NCBI RefSeq assembly: GCF_036884655.1
Contig: NC_088345.1
Span: 32,400,501-32,464,500 of the forward strand
Length of the DNA: 64,000 nt
Direction of reading: 5' to 3'
DNA from: Musa acuminata AAA Group
Lineage: Eukaryota > Streptophyta > Magnoliopsida > Zingiberales > Musaceae
Position 1 is the first letter of the stretch; each line of letters opens with the position of its first letter. The notes under the pieces are model-generated. The model did no database searches and had not been told where the DNA came from. It worked only from the letters and a program-made list of their open reading frames with translations. This document shows positions 1 to 9,585 of the stretch, piece by piece. Position numbers and translations under genes: made by a program.

Positions 1-1771
1 AGTTATAAATTTTGGATAGTATCTGAATGTTGTACTCTCGATGAAATACAATGAATGGATACTTCATTAATGCAATACGCTTTGAGGCAAATTGATCATT
101 TGTCGGCCAGCAACAGCTTTGAATGATTTGTTAAATTGGTGAATGCAGTAGTATTATGTACGTATCAATGCAGTATTATGTAGTGCTAAATACAACAACA
201 TTAGACTTGGATTATAATTGTATATATCAAAAACTTAACTTTGTTCTTTCCAAGCTCATGCTGTAAAGTGCATGTGGGTACAGAATTAGACTTGGATTCC
301 TCAACTGGTCAGTATCTTCCTTTCTCACCCAGATTATGTTGGTACAACGGCAGGTTATGTCAACTTAATAAATGCTTTGTTACAACTACAGATTTAAACC
401 AAGTAAACATCACTGTAAGCACCAGTAAGCAACTAGCATTCTGACATCCATGATATATGAATCTGTTTCCGTAACTAAACTTGTACACCTACGTTCGAGA
501 TATAAGTTTGAAGAAATCTAGCGTCAAGAAGTCTTGCTCCACATTCCATCAATGATTGAACCATATGTTTTGGATTCCTCAACAGGTTAGAGTCATTTTC
601 AAGCACAGTATTGGCAGCAACAATACCAGACTGCAGAACGAAAACAAGTATGATGTACCAGAATACAACATGAACTTCTGTTGAGATCCAATAACACAAT
701 TTGATGTACCATTATATGTATCGAGTGATCGAAAACAATAAAATTTGTGACCCAATAACGAAATTTGTAATACAAGACCCAACTTGATCGTTATGTTTGG
801 AACCCAAAAACCTACTGCTGCATTTAACAATCTTCCCAAAACATCAACATTGCAAAACACCAAAAACTGTTCAAAACATTTATAATCTTCCAAAAACATC
901 AAACCATTTAATTTATAGTCTTCTAAAATAATCTACAATACATTTAATTTATAGTGTTAAACAAACACTGTCAATTTAACTTACAGTCTTCCATAAACTA
1001 TCCAAAACTGACCAAAAAATCACACATATAGTATTCAATAAACTGCCCAAAAGATTATTGCTGCAACTACCAAAGTTCTGTCTTTTTACCAAACATCATT
1101 GCTTTCTTCTAAACTACAGATGTATTAAAAAACCCGTAATTAGCAGACCGCTAAACACACTGTGGTGAAACAAACACTGAATCAGATCACAAGAAGCAAT
1201 TGTATACCTGCAACTTTTTTCGAAAGTGTTTATTATGTGGAGTTGACACTAGAGTCCACCCTGCAGCCTGCACTGGAGCATGTGAGTCCACCCTGCTTTT
1301 TTCTATATATTTTTTATTATGACCAAGCTAGTGGCAAAGACTAGAAGTGTCAATGGTATTATGTATTTTTAGTTTGAGAACCTTTAGTGGCTAAAGACGT
1401 CCTCTCCTAAATTTGTTGCTTTCTAGGTTTTCGTTTCTCGAGTTTGGGAGCCTAAAATGATTTATGATTAAGGAGATGATTATACATATCTAAGAAAATA
1501 ACTTCCTAATAATATCTGTCCACTTTTCTCTCTACATCATTTCATAAATAATTTAAATAAGTTATATCATGACAATAAGGGATACTAGTTGAGTCTTATT
1601 TTCTACAATTATAAGTATGACAATCAATATCAATTATTTTTTTATCTTTCCTCATTTAAGTTACCTTAAACTTCTCACCACTATTTTAAGCAGGTATCCA
1701 ATTGATAGTACGATAATCAATCTGTCATAATCTCCTCAACGACAGTCTTAATATTATGACAAAATAATTCA
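1..1771. other. Unassigned AT-rich sequence
   Basis: No LTR end, PBS, transposase motif or long reading frame could be recognised here. The open frames are short (60-107 codons), overlap one another on both strands and have no recognisable motif. One stretch near 493-630 has exon-like borders and is listed separately. The right edge abuts a Mutator-type transposase remnant, so part of this may be the 3' flank of that transposon. No terminal inverted repeat of a Mutator element was found by eye. Confidence 0.4.
493..630 (-). other. Candidate internal exon of an unidentified gene
   Basis: On the minus strand a TTCTGCAG acceptor-like site directly precedes an open stretch of exactly 138 nt (46 codons, phase 0), followed by a GTAGGT donor-like site. 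The peptide starts SGIVAANTVLENDSN and ends RFLQTYISN, with a balanced composition unlike the low-complexity shadow frames elsewhere in the window. I do not recognise the family. It could be an exon of a host gene or of a captured gene fragment. Chance is also possible, since no neighbouring exon could be assembled. Confidence 0.2.
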
Positions 1772-2386
1772 TTAAGCCTCATCAATGAATCTCGCAATAT
1801 ATAGATTCTCATTTTTAACTTGAATTACCTTAAGGATGACTGGTTTATTACAAGCTTCCAATATCATAGAATTATAACTTTAATAGAAGTTATTCAGTTG
1901 AACTTCATACTTCGCTATTATTCTGAAGTGTAACTTTACTAAATTTATAACTGGTCTATCTCTTAACTAAAGGAATGCATTCTTGTCAATCTTTTCTAGT
2001 TCATCTATTGCTTAATCAGAGTCATGCACCCTCATAGCTCTTACAACTCTCCAAAATATTTTCTCTATGCTAATCTCTTATGCTTCCCCTTAAAATTATT
2101 GTATAAATGCTTCAAATAAAATCTATGCTCGGTGCCGGGAAGCAAATGTACAATGGCCTCCAATATATCTTTTTGTTTCACAATGATGAATGTAACTACT
2201 GATTGAGATGTTTAAATCCCTAACCAATTAGATGATGAACCAATTTCATGCATTATTTTTTCCATCTAACTACTACATATGCAAATGGAAATATTTGATT
2301 ATTTGGGTCAATCACCATAATAATTAATTATGCATCTTTTAATGTATAACTTAGATGACATCCATCTAACCCTATAATAAGTCTAA
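1772..2386 (-). pseudogene. Mutator-like (MULE) transposase fragment
   Basis: Reading leftward, the minus strand gives, across several frame breaks and stops, the conserved order of a MULE transposase core: GLDGCHL, then IDPNNQIFPFAYVVV, then a degenerate stretch ending ILEAIVHLLPGTEHRF, HLYNNFKGKHK, EKIFWRVVRAM, AIDELEKIDKNAF and NNFY*SYNSMILEA. In intact members these lie around the DDE catalytic core, and the zinc-finger (SWIM) part follows. Here the reading stops at a TAA at 1772-1774 before any SWIM motif. The upstream half is missing because an LTR begins at 2387. In-frame stops and at least one frameshift make it non-functional. Assignment to the MuDR superfamily is firm; the subfamily is not. 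Confidence 0.85.
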
Positions 2387-2859
2387 TGTTAGGATTGAAA
2401 TCGACACTAAGAAAGGAGGGGTGAATTAATACTTATGAAAAATTATGTCAATTCAAAAATATCATTCGATAAAGCTCGTATCATAAAGATGAGTTTAACT
2501 TGAAAGCACATTCATAAGCATAGTAAAAATAGTAAGAAAATAAATCAGTTTACAATATAAGAATGAAAAGTAGAACAAAAATACAAACCGAGTACACCAG
2601 ATTTATAGTGGTTCGGTCGTCGTGATCTATGTCTATTCATGATTCTTCTTCACTCGAGGCCACTGGCTTGTACTAACGATCTTTTTTTCAATAGACGAAG
2701 ATCAACTACCCTTAAACTTTTTCTCCTGTTCACAGGTTTAGGAGACAACCTTTACACCCCTCTTTTATAGATGTTCTCTCACACACCTCCTTTAGGACTA
2801 TCACTTAGCTCTAGGAGAAGGGACTCTATACTGTAAGAGATAACAACCTTGGAATCATA
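2387..2859 (-). repeat. LTR-a: terminal part of a long-LTR copia LTR
   Basis: It begins TGTTAGGATTG and continues with the family's terminal block (ACTAAG, G-run, GTGAATTA). At 2611-2650 follows the conserved GTGGTTCGGTCGTCGTGA block. It lies inside the MULE transposase, so it marks an insertion there. It is interrupted at 2860 by another LTR end, and the rest was not traced. The five bases before it are TCTAA; no partner copy was located. Confidence 0.75.
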
Positions 2860-3581
2860 TATTAGGAACGAGTAGGCACTAAGAGGGGGCGGGGGTGAAT
2901 TAGTGCAACGGATAAAAACGTTAGTTTGAAAATATTCATACGATAAAAAAACTAATTCCGACGAAAACTGTTTCATAAAGATATTAACTTGAAAGAGTAT
3001 GAGAGCGTAGTGAAAGCAATAAGAAGGTAAAGTTCTTTATAGGAAAGGTAAATTGCTCAAAACAAAATGTAAACCAATTTATAATGGTTCGGTCGTCGTG
3101 GCCTACATCCACTCCATCGATTCCTCTTCCGTCAAGGCCACCGGCATCCACTAACGATTTTCTTTCAACGGATGAAGATCAACTACTATTTTACAACTCG
3201 ATTCTTCTTTTGACAGGTTTAGGAGAGAACCCTTACAACTCCCTTCACTCCTCTCATAAACAAGAATAACACTTAGAGTTTGAGAGATATTCACACAATA
3301 CTACAATAGTGTTTTCTTTTCTTTTTGTTTTCAGTTATATGTGTATGTTAACCAAGGATGAGAGAGAGATTTATAGGCCTTAAGTGGATTTAAACTTGGA
3401 CCCTAAAAAGATCACATCCAGGGTTTCCCGGGTCCTAGCGATACCACCACCTGTGCTGGGCAATACCACCACCTACAACACTGACACAAGGTGGTACTAT
3501 CGCTTAGGAGACTATGTCTAGGTGGTACCATCGCTTGGGAGATTGTGTTTAGGCGGTACCACTACCTAGACTAGCGATACC
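2860..3581 (-). repeat. LTR-b: terminal part of a second nested LTR
   Basis: It begins TATTAGGAACGAG, so the expected terminal TG is mutated to TA. It then runs through the G-run, GTGAATTAGTGCAACGG, the GGTTCGGTCGTCGTGGCC block (about 3088) and a TATA-like TTTATAGGCC at about 3370. After that comes the repeated GGTGGTACCA/GGCGGTACCA core (3450-3580). It is cut at 3582 by LTR-c. The remaining part should carry a copy of the flanking ATACC but was not located with confidence. Confidence 0.75.
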
Positions 3582-4063
3582 TATTAGGAACGAGTCAGCA
3601 CTAAGAGGGGAGGGTGAATTAGTGCAGCGGTAAAAATTATGTCAATTTTAAAAATCTCTTTGTTTCGTATAATAAAAATCGATTTCGGAAACTTGAAAGC
3701 GTATATGAGTGTAGGCATAGGAAAAGCACAGTAAGAAGGTAAGGAGGTTTGCAGTAAGATAAATTGCACAAAAGAAAAGGCAAACCAGATTTTTATAGTG
3801 GTTCGGTCATCGTGACCTATATCTACTCCGTCGATTCCTCTTCCGTCGAGGCCACCGGTATCCACTATCGATCTTCCTTTAATAGGCGAAGATCAACCTC
3901 CTTCTTACACCCCTCTTCTCCTTTTCATAGGTTTAGGAGACAACCTTTACAAGTACTCACTCTACTCTCAAACTATTCTAACACTTAGACTAGAAGAGGA
4001 GGATTCTCACAAGAGATTATAACAGTATTTTTCCCTTTTTAAATTCTCAGTGCTTGTGTATTT
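3582..4063 (-). repeat. LTR-c, first part, interrupted by element A
   Basis: It starts TATTAGGAACGAGTCAGC (terminal TG to TA), with the usual GTGAATTAGTGCAGCGG and GGTTCGGTCATCGTGACC blocks. At 4063 it is interrupted by element A and resumes at 13639. The five bases TATTT at 4059-4063 recur at 13634-13638, and the joined sequence is a continuous LTR of the family. Removing A restores the segment just upstream of the TATA box. Confidence 0.85.
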
Positions 4064-4189
4064 TGTTAGGATCGAGAGCACTAAGAGGGGGGGGGTGAAT
4101 TAGTGCAGCGGAAATCGTATAATAAATTTAAAACCAAAAGCTGCGTTTGTTCAAACACTATTATGATGCAAAAGCAAATTCTCAGTTTG

Positions 4190-4610
4190 TATCTAAGTGC
4201 AGTTTGCGTCTAAGCGCAGATTGCGTCTAAGCGCAGTTTTGCGTCTAAGCGCAGATTGCGTCTAAGCGCAGTTTTGCGTCTAAATGCAGATTTACGTCTA
4301 AACGCAGATTTTACGTCTAAACGCAGTTTTACGTCTAAACGTAGTTTTACGTCTAAGCGCAGATTGCGTCTAAGCGCAGTTTTGCGTCTAAATGCAGATT
4401 TACGTCTAAACGCAGATTTTACGTCTAAACGCAGTTTTACTTCTAAACGTAGTTTTACGTCTAAACGCAGATTTACGTCTAAACGCAGTATTACGTCTAA
4501 ACGCAGTTTTACGTCTAAACGCAGTTTTACGTCTAAACGCAGTTTTACGTCTAAACGTAGATTTACGTCTAAACGCAGTTAGACGCAGATTTACGTCTAA
4601 ACTTTGAAAC
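4190..4610. repeat. 18-bp tandem array in A 3' LTR
   Basis: About 20 copies of a unit close to ACGTCTAAACGCAGTTTT, with a first block where GCGTCTAAGCGCAG predominates. Because 18 is a multiple of three, one frame stays open and reads as a TSKRSF repeat; this is a by-product, not a gene. It has one more unit than the array in the other LTR, which accounts for the 18-bp length difference between the two LTRs. Confidence 0.95.
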
Positions 4611-5317
4611 TTGTTTGTATACTCGCAGAAGGCAGTATGCAGATGAAACCAAGACGTAAACGTGAACTGAAATCTGATGATTGAGTGAAGAAAGCCGATT
4701 TACGTCTGAATGCAGTTTTACGTCTAAATGTTGAAACTCGTTTGTAAGATCGTAGAGGACAGATTGCAGTTATTAATAGGATTAAAATGTAAGCGTAAAC
4801 TGCAAGGAAGCTCGTTCGTAAAAGCACGGAAAACAGATTTGCAGAATCAAACGTAAACGTAAACTGTAATGTATGAAAATACGAGTTTACGTCTGAATGC
4901 AGATTTGGAAGAACAGCACTTAGAACTTGTTCGTGAAAGCGCAGAGAGCAGTAGTGATGAGGGAGGTTTGCAGTAATGATAAAGTGCTCGAAAATAAACG
5001 CAAACCAGAGATTTAGAGTGGTTCGGTCAGCCTTGACCTACTCCACTTTTGGCTTCCTCCACCGATGAGGTTGCCGACGTCAACTAGGTGCCTTCCTTCA
5101 ATGGGCGAAGGCCAAACTTCCCTCTTACAGTTTCTCTCCTTTTGACAGGCTTAGGAGACAACCTTTACAGACCTTTCTCTCCTCACTTTACAGTTGAAAA
5201 CTTGAAGAACAGAAGGAGGAGACTCAAGGGCTTTACAACACTTTTGAGCTCTTTAGAATCACAGAAAAGATCACAATTTCGGTATAGGTCTGTATCTTTT
5301 CAGTGCTGAATGGGTGG

Positions 5318-5330
5318 GGTATTTATAGGC
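5318..5330 (-). promoter_or_regulatory. TATA box of A 3' LTR
   Basis: On the sense (minus) strand the sequence reads GGCCTATAAATACC, a strong plant TATA box. The same element occurs at the matching place in nearly all LTRs of the family here, for example 12459-12468, 17883-17892, 22084-22093, 28030-28039 and 61232-61241. Transcription would run leftward and start about 25-35 bp downstream (inference). Confidence 0.75.
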
Positions 5331-5397
5331 CCCAACCCAATTCAAAATTCGAGCTCAAAATGATCAAATCGATCAAATCCCAGAATTCTGGGATCAG

Positions 5398-5975
5398 GCG
5401 GTTGCACCTCTCGACTGGAGAGGTGGCACCGCCTGGCAGAGCTCGAAGACTGAGCTCTGCCGATTGCTTCTTCTCTGCCAGAGCTCGAAGACTGAGCTCA
5501 ATGGTTGCATCACCTGGCAGAGCTCGAAGACTGAGCTTGGTGGTTGCATCACCTGGCAGAGCTCGAAATCTGAGCTTGGTGGTTGCATCACTTGGCAGAG
5601 CTCCAAACTGAGCTCAAGCTGATGCACCATTCTGCCAGAGCTCGAAGACTGAGCTTGGTGAATGCATCACCTGGCAAAGCTCGAGACTGAGCTCAGGCTG
5701 ATGCACCACTCTGCCAAAGCTCGAAGACTGAGCTTGGTGGTTGCATCGCCTGGCAGAGCTCGGAACTTGAGCTCTGGCGGTGCAACCTCTTGGCTGGAGC
5801 GGTTGCACCTCCCAGCCTTGCAACCCTGGCGGTTGCACCTCCTGGCTGGGGCGGTTGCACCTCCCAGCCCCACAGCCCAGGCGGTTGCACCTCCTGGCTG
5901 GGGCGGTTGCACCTCTCAACCCCACAGCCCAGGCGGTTGCACCTCCTGGCTGGGGCGGTTGCACCTCCTGGTGCG
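5398..5975. repeat. GC-rich minisatellite-like LTR core (A 3' LTR)
   Basis: Two interwoven repeat types. The first has units of about 40 bp with CTGGCAGAGCTCGAAGACTG followed by a GGTTGCATCAC variant. The second has units of about 24-48 bp built on GGCGGTTGCACCTCC and TGGCTGGGG. Units are imperfect. The block lies on the U3 side of the TATA box. Open frames on both strands through it come from repeat composition. Confidence 0.85.
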
Positions 5976-6495
5976 ATCAGGGTCCGAATGGTTCACTCCA
6001 TTCGACCCACTTTGAATCTTTTCAGGGGCCCAATTGCCCCAAGATTAAGCTAATGGGATCACCTCCCATTTTCCTGCTTAATCATCGTGCTAACTACGAT
6101 TATCTCTAAGACAACTTCTGCAGCTTGCTCCGATGCGTCAATCGCTTCTTCCGGCGAGTTTCCGGCCAACTTCCGTCGATCAACCGATAACCCTCGGTGA
6201 TCCTTCTGCGGACATCCGGCATACTCCTGGACTTTGCGACGATCCACTTGGCGAGTTCCGACGAGCTTCGCTTGGCAAGCTTCTGGACTTCTCGGATCTG
6301 TTCTCTCTGAACCTCCGACGACCGTCCGAACTTCCGTCGAACTCTCGAACTCCCAACGTGATCATGATCTTGACTCCGGCGCAACTCCTGCTGCTTGTCT
6401 TAATCTCATCGTAGTTAATCCTGCACACTTATCTCAACACATAGATTAGATAACAAATGACAATTGACTTCATCATCAAAATCCGAGATTCAACA

Positions 6496-7705
6496 ATCTC
6501 CCCCTTTTTGATGATGACAATCAATTGATAAAGGAGTTATCCTTAACTCCCCCTATCTATATGCCATAGTTGAGATAAGTCAACCTTGAATTCAAGACCT
6601 AAGAATTCAAGTGACGTATTGATAAGTTAGATCAGTTAAACTTATCAATGATGCCTATCATGATGTATCTCTTCAAGAATTATGTCAAGGCATGACATAC
6701 ATCATCAAGTTTGTATGATCGTGTTTGTAACCAATCATCATGTAATCATATAAAGCTACGAAGGACTTTTTACATGATGCTCACATTTGAGATTTTCTAG
6801 TAAGTTTGCATTTTCTTCACAATATCAAATCAAGATATGATGCAAACTATAGTACATGTTCACATATCTCTTGGTGATGCAAGGATGGCATAACATTGTT
6901 TATGGCATCACACAAGTATTTGTAACTATGACATAGATATGATTATGGCAGTTTAGCTATGACATAGTGTTTATCAATTCATATTTTTCTCCCCCTTTGT
7001 CATCAACAAAAAGCATGATAGCATGATCAAGCATATAAAGGAAGTCATGACACATATATCTCTTTATTGTTTTTGCTTGACGGAGGAAAGTCATTTTCCA
7101 AGGAGTTTTCATAAGAGTGTACGGGAACATCCCATTTTTAGCATACAACCCGAAAAATGAACTTCTTACATGCATTTGGTTAAAAATATTTGTCACATAA
7201 TTTGCAACATGTTATTTGATCAAGCGTTTGTCAAGGCATGTAATAGTAATAACATCCGAAAAATAATTTTGATGTAGTAACACAATTATTTCAAGTGCAG
7301 CATTATATCATATTGCATAGCAGGATTTTTATTTCAGCAAGTGTAGCATTGCATCACATGGTAAGATATCAGCTCGTATGATGCAAATTTTTGTTTGATA
7401 CATGGCATGATAGCAATCATATTAGCAATAGCTACCATATCAATGTCATACTGCTGACTTATCAACTTACATTGGTATGTTGCTTCATATTTTCAAGGCA
7501 TAGGCTTTTAAACCTTTTTAGTTTTAGTGCAAAAACCGAGATAAACAATAAGAGATGTTTGCAAATATGCTTACGCAGACAAAGATAACCATATCAGGGT
7601 AACATATGTACAGTATATCAGATAACCATAAAGACAAAGTCCTTCATGAATAACATAAGGAGTTTACAACATGTCATATCAAAAACATCAGATGTTTATA
7701 CAAGC
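6496..7705 (-). other. Element A: polypurine tract and non-coding tail
   Basis: The polypurine tract lies at 6497-6509 (sense strand AAAAAGGGGGAGA), separated from the LTR end TGTTGAAT by one base. The rest, up to the ORF2 stop codon, is AT-rich and has no reading frame of note. At 6989-7013 is a module CTCCCCCTTTGTCATCAACA that recurs in other elements here as a potential RNA hairpin; the right arm is partly decayed in this copy. Confidence 0.8.
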
Positions 7706-8821
7706 TTATTCATGAGGTGGAAGATTAAAGTGCCTAAATAAAGAGTCAAATTGTCGATGGATTTGTTGTAGCTCGGTTAGGATTTGATCTTGTCGAAGTT
7801 CAAGCCGTTCTTGTCGTTGCTCAAATCGGTCCATCCGAATCCCGATATCTTCGATGGATGATGTGTGAGTTTGCTCAACCGGATGTGTTTCCTCAAAGGG
7901 ACAGATTGGAGGAGAGTGGGTACTCCTAAAGACTGGGGTTTCCGGCTCTGGTTCAGGTTCAGGTTCAGGGGGATTAGTTCTTCTAGGCATTCTAACCCAG
8001 TTGCCGTTTCTATAGTGACATCTTAGTCGGTGAAGTAGATTTTTGTTTATTATGCTGTATCTATCTGATTTCATTACTTCTTCTTCTAGTGGTATTTGAA
8101 TGTCGTAAGCTTTCATTATTCTAGTAATAATTCCACCATATGGGAGCATCATATCTTTCGTAGATAATTCCAACATGTTTTGTTGGATCAGATAGCCAAG
8201 ACAAATGTCACGTTCTTTCATAATTAGGTACATAATTCCTAATTCCAATTGACTCACTTCATCATGATGGTATTGCTTAGGAAGAATTATACTAGTCATG
8301 ATATGATGAAGTATCTTAGTGTTAAAGGGCATTAGATGTTCACAACTTTTAGGAATAGATTCTACGTTAGGATTGGCAAGGATTGTTCCTAAGGCTTCAA
8401 CGTAGGATGTTTCAATAGTTTTTTCATCCCATGATCCTCTGAAGTAAAGTCCTATGCTTTTCATGGGAATACCTATCATATCACAAATGAATCTATCAGT
8501 GATTGAAATGTGTTGTCCTAAGAGATAGGTTGATATCCTTTCTTCATCATCTTTTTGCATGTTGTTATAAAACAATCTAACCAGTCTAGGATAAATAGGT
8601 TCGTTGATCTGCAAAATGGGAAGTAGATTAAGGTTTGCAAACCAATGGATAGTCTCTACATCTCTTAGTTCATTCAGATCTACATATTTTCCCTTATTAA
8701 TGCTTCTTAGTTCGAAGGAGAGAAATTTTTCAGCATGGTTTTTGGAATCAAAAAGAGTGAGATCAAACTCTTCTACTACTCTCCTCTTTCCCTTGTCCCT
8801 TGAGGATCTTCTAGATCCCAT
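7706..8821 (-). CDS. Element A ORF2: protein resembling the putative plant transposon protein domain
   Basis: An intact 371-residue frame in the same orientation as gag, 764 bp downstream of it, occupying the place where pol or an envelope-like ORF would be. Residues 1-14 are basic (SRRSSRDKGKRR), a possible nuclear signal. Residues about 50-245 resemble the 'putative plant transposon protein' domain found in many plant retroelement ORFs, including YPRLVRLFYNNM near 77-88 and an LLGQHISITDRFI block near 100-112. Residues 285-294 are a Pro-Glu repeat, and about 325-360 form a likely coiled coil (DRFEQRQERLELRQDQI). There is no signal peptide, transmembrane helix, protease DSG or RT YVDD motif. 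Function unknown. Its intact state in an element without pol suggests it was recently under selection (inference). The domain assignment rests on memory of the family pattern, not a search. Confidence 0.8.
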   Translation of the reverse strand: MGSRRSSRDKGKRRVVEEFDLTLFDSKNHAEKFLSFELRSINKGKYVDLNELRDVETIHWFANLNLLPILQINEPIYPRLVRLFYNNMQKDDEERISTYLLGQHISITDRFICDMIGIPMKSIGLYFRGSWDEKTIETSYVEALGTILANPNVESIPKSCEHLMPFNTKILHHIMTSIILPKQYHHDEVSQLELGIMYLIMKERDICLGYLIQQNMLELSTKDMMLPYGGIITRIMKAYDIQIPLEEEVMKSDRYSIINKNLLHRLRCHYRNGNWVRMPRRTNPPEPEPEPEPETPVFRSTHSPPICPFEETHPVEQTHTSSIEDIGIRMDRFEQRQERLELRQDQILTELQQIHRQFDSLFRHFNLPPHE

Positions 8822-9585
8822 TACTACTGCTGTTTTAGAGGGATGATGATGAGCTAAAGTAAATGAAGAACAAAACAGAATTTTAAGAGCTTCTTAGAGA
8901 ATACCTTTGTGAAATCTTCAAGAGAAGGAAGGATTCTTGATGTTTTGTTCCGAAAAGGGAGGTATTTGGAAGGCTTAGAGGAGTGAAGTGGGAGTGGAGG
9001 AGTCTTGGAAGAGTAGAGGAGGAAATGGGGGTGAGTTGGGGTCGGTTCCTTAGCCGGCCCTAGCGTGATTTTAGAGGGCAGAGCTGCTGGCGGTTGCACC
9101 TCTGGCTGGAGCGGTGCAACCTCTGGCAACCCGTGATGGCTGGAGGTGCAACCGCCAGCTGGAGAGGTGCCACCGCCTGCAGCAGGTGAGTGCTTAGGAT
9201 GATTTGATTTGGGAGAGTTTGCCTTGAGGAGAGTTTCAGAGCAATTGATGTTTGTTACATGATTTCGTATAAGTTTTTATTTAAGGAAGAAGCTCTTTGT
9301 AAGATAGATCTTTTAACGTGCATACGAATGTTTGTTTGGTGTCCCTTTTAAGATCATGACATGTTTAGTTTCTACAAGAATTAATTCGTAGATGAACAGG
9401 TTTTGAAGATCAGGGGGGTATGTGAATTTGGATATCATAAGTTTCTAATTGTATCGTATTTGTGATTTCATAGCTTCCACTTGTTACTTAAGCGTTGCGA
9501 GTTCCTTTTTGATTCTTGGTTTATGATCATTGAGAGTTAAGGAGCAGAACATTATTTCTTGCTCCGGCCTAGACTTTTAATGTTT
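8822..9585 (-). other. Spacer between gag and ORF2 in element A
   Basis: The 180 bp before the ORF2 start is rich in C and T on the sense strand (for example TCTTCCAAGACTCCTCC), like a plant 5' leader. A 91-codon frame at 8854-9129 crosses it but looks incidental. Farther up lies a GC-rich inverted repeat (9087-9158), then AT-rich sequence to the gag stop. No ORF joins gag to ORF2, so ORF2 needs its own start: reinitiation, a spliced RNA, or an internal promoter. Confidence 0.6.
9087..9158. repeat. GC-rich inverted repeat upstream of ORF2
   Basis: The arms CTGGCGGTTGCACCTC (9087-9102) and GAGGTGCAACCGCCAG (9143-9158) are perfect 16-bp inverted copies, with a 40-bp loop that holds a further GGTGCAACCTC variant. 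The motif is the same one that forms the GC-rich core of the LTRs, so a piece of LTR core seems to have been copied in both orientations into the internal region. Confidence 0.9.

Larger units (their letters stand above)
4064..6495 (-). repeat. Element A 3' LTR (2432 bp)
   Basis: In sense orientation it runs from TGTTGAATCTCGG (right edge) to GATCCTAACA (left edge). From left to right on the plus strand it holds: the terminal G-run block, an 18-bp tandem array, the GGTTCGGTCAGCCTTGACC block (about 5021), a TATA box (5320-5329), a GC-rich minisatellite-like core (about 5398-5975), and a segment rich in TCCGACGA/CCGGCGA motifs (6130-6360). It is near-identical to the 5' LTR. The first base after TGTTAGGATC differs from the partner (G for A). 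Confidence 0.93.

Noticed and set aside
4256..4582. 108-codon open frame with a TSKRSF repeat (and the 102-codon twin at 11412)
   Set aside because: It is the translation of an 18-bp tandem array in the LTR; the unit length keeps the frame open. No start context or downstream domain.
4190..4610. CRISPR-like regular repeats
   Set aside because: Units are contiguous with no unique spacers, and the context is a plant LTR.
5394..6109. Overlapping frames of 65-117 codons rich in GGCTSW or QPPSSVFELCQ
   Set aside because: Products of the GC-rich LTR repeats, open on both strands in several phases; the same pattern repeats at 12532-13191, 22213-22507 and 28159-28453.
7706..8821. Envelope-like gene of the SIRE type in element A
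   Set aside because: Position would fit, but there is no signal peptide, membrane helix or cysteine-rich ectodomain; sequence resembles the plant-transposon protein domain instead.
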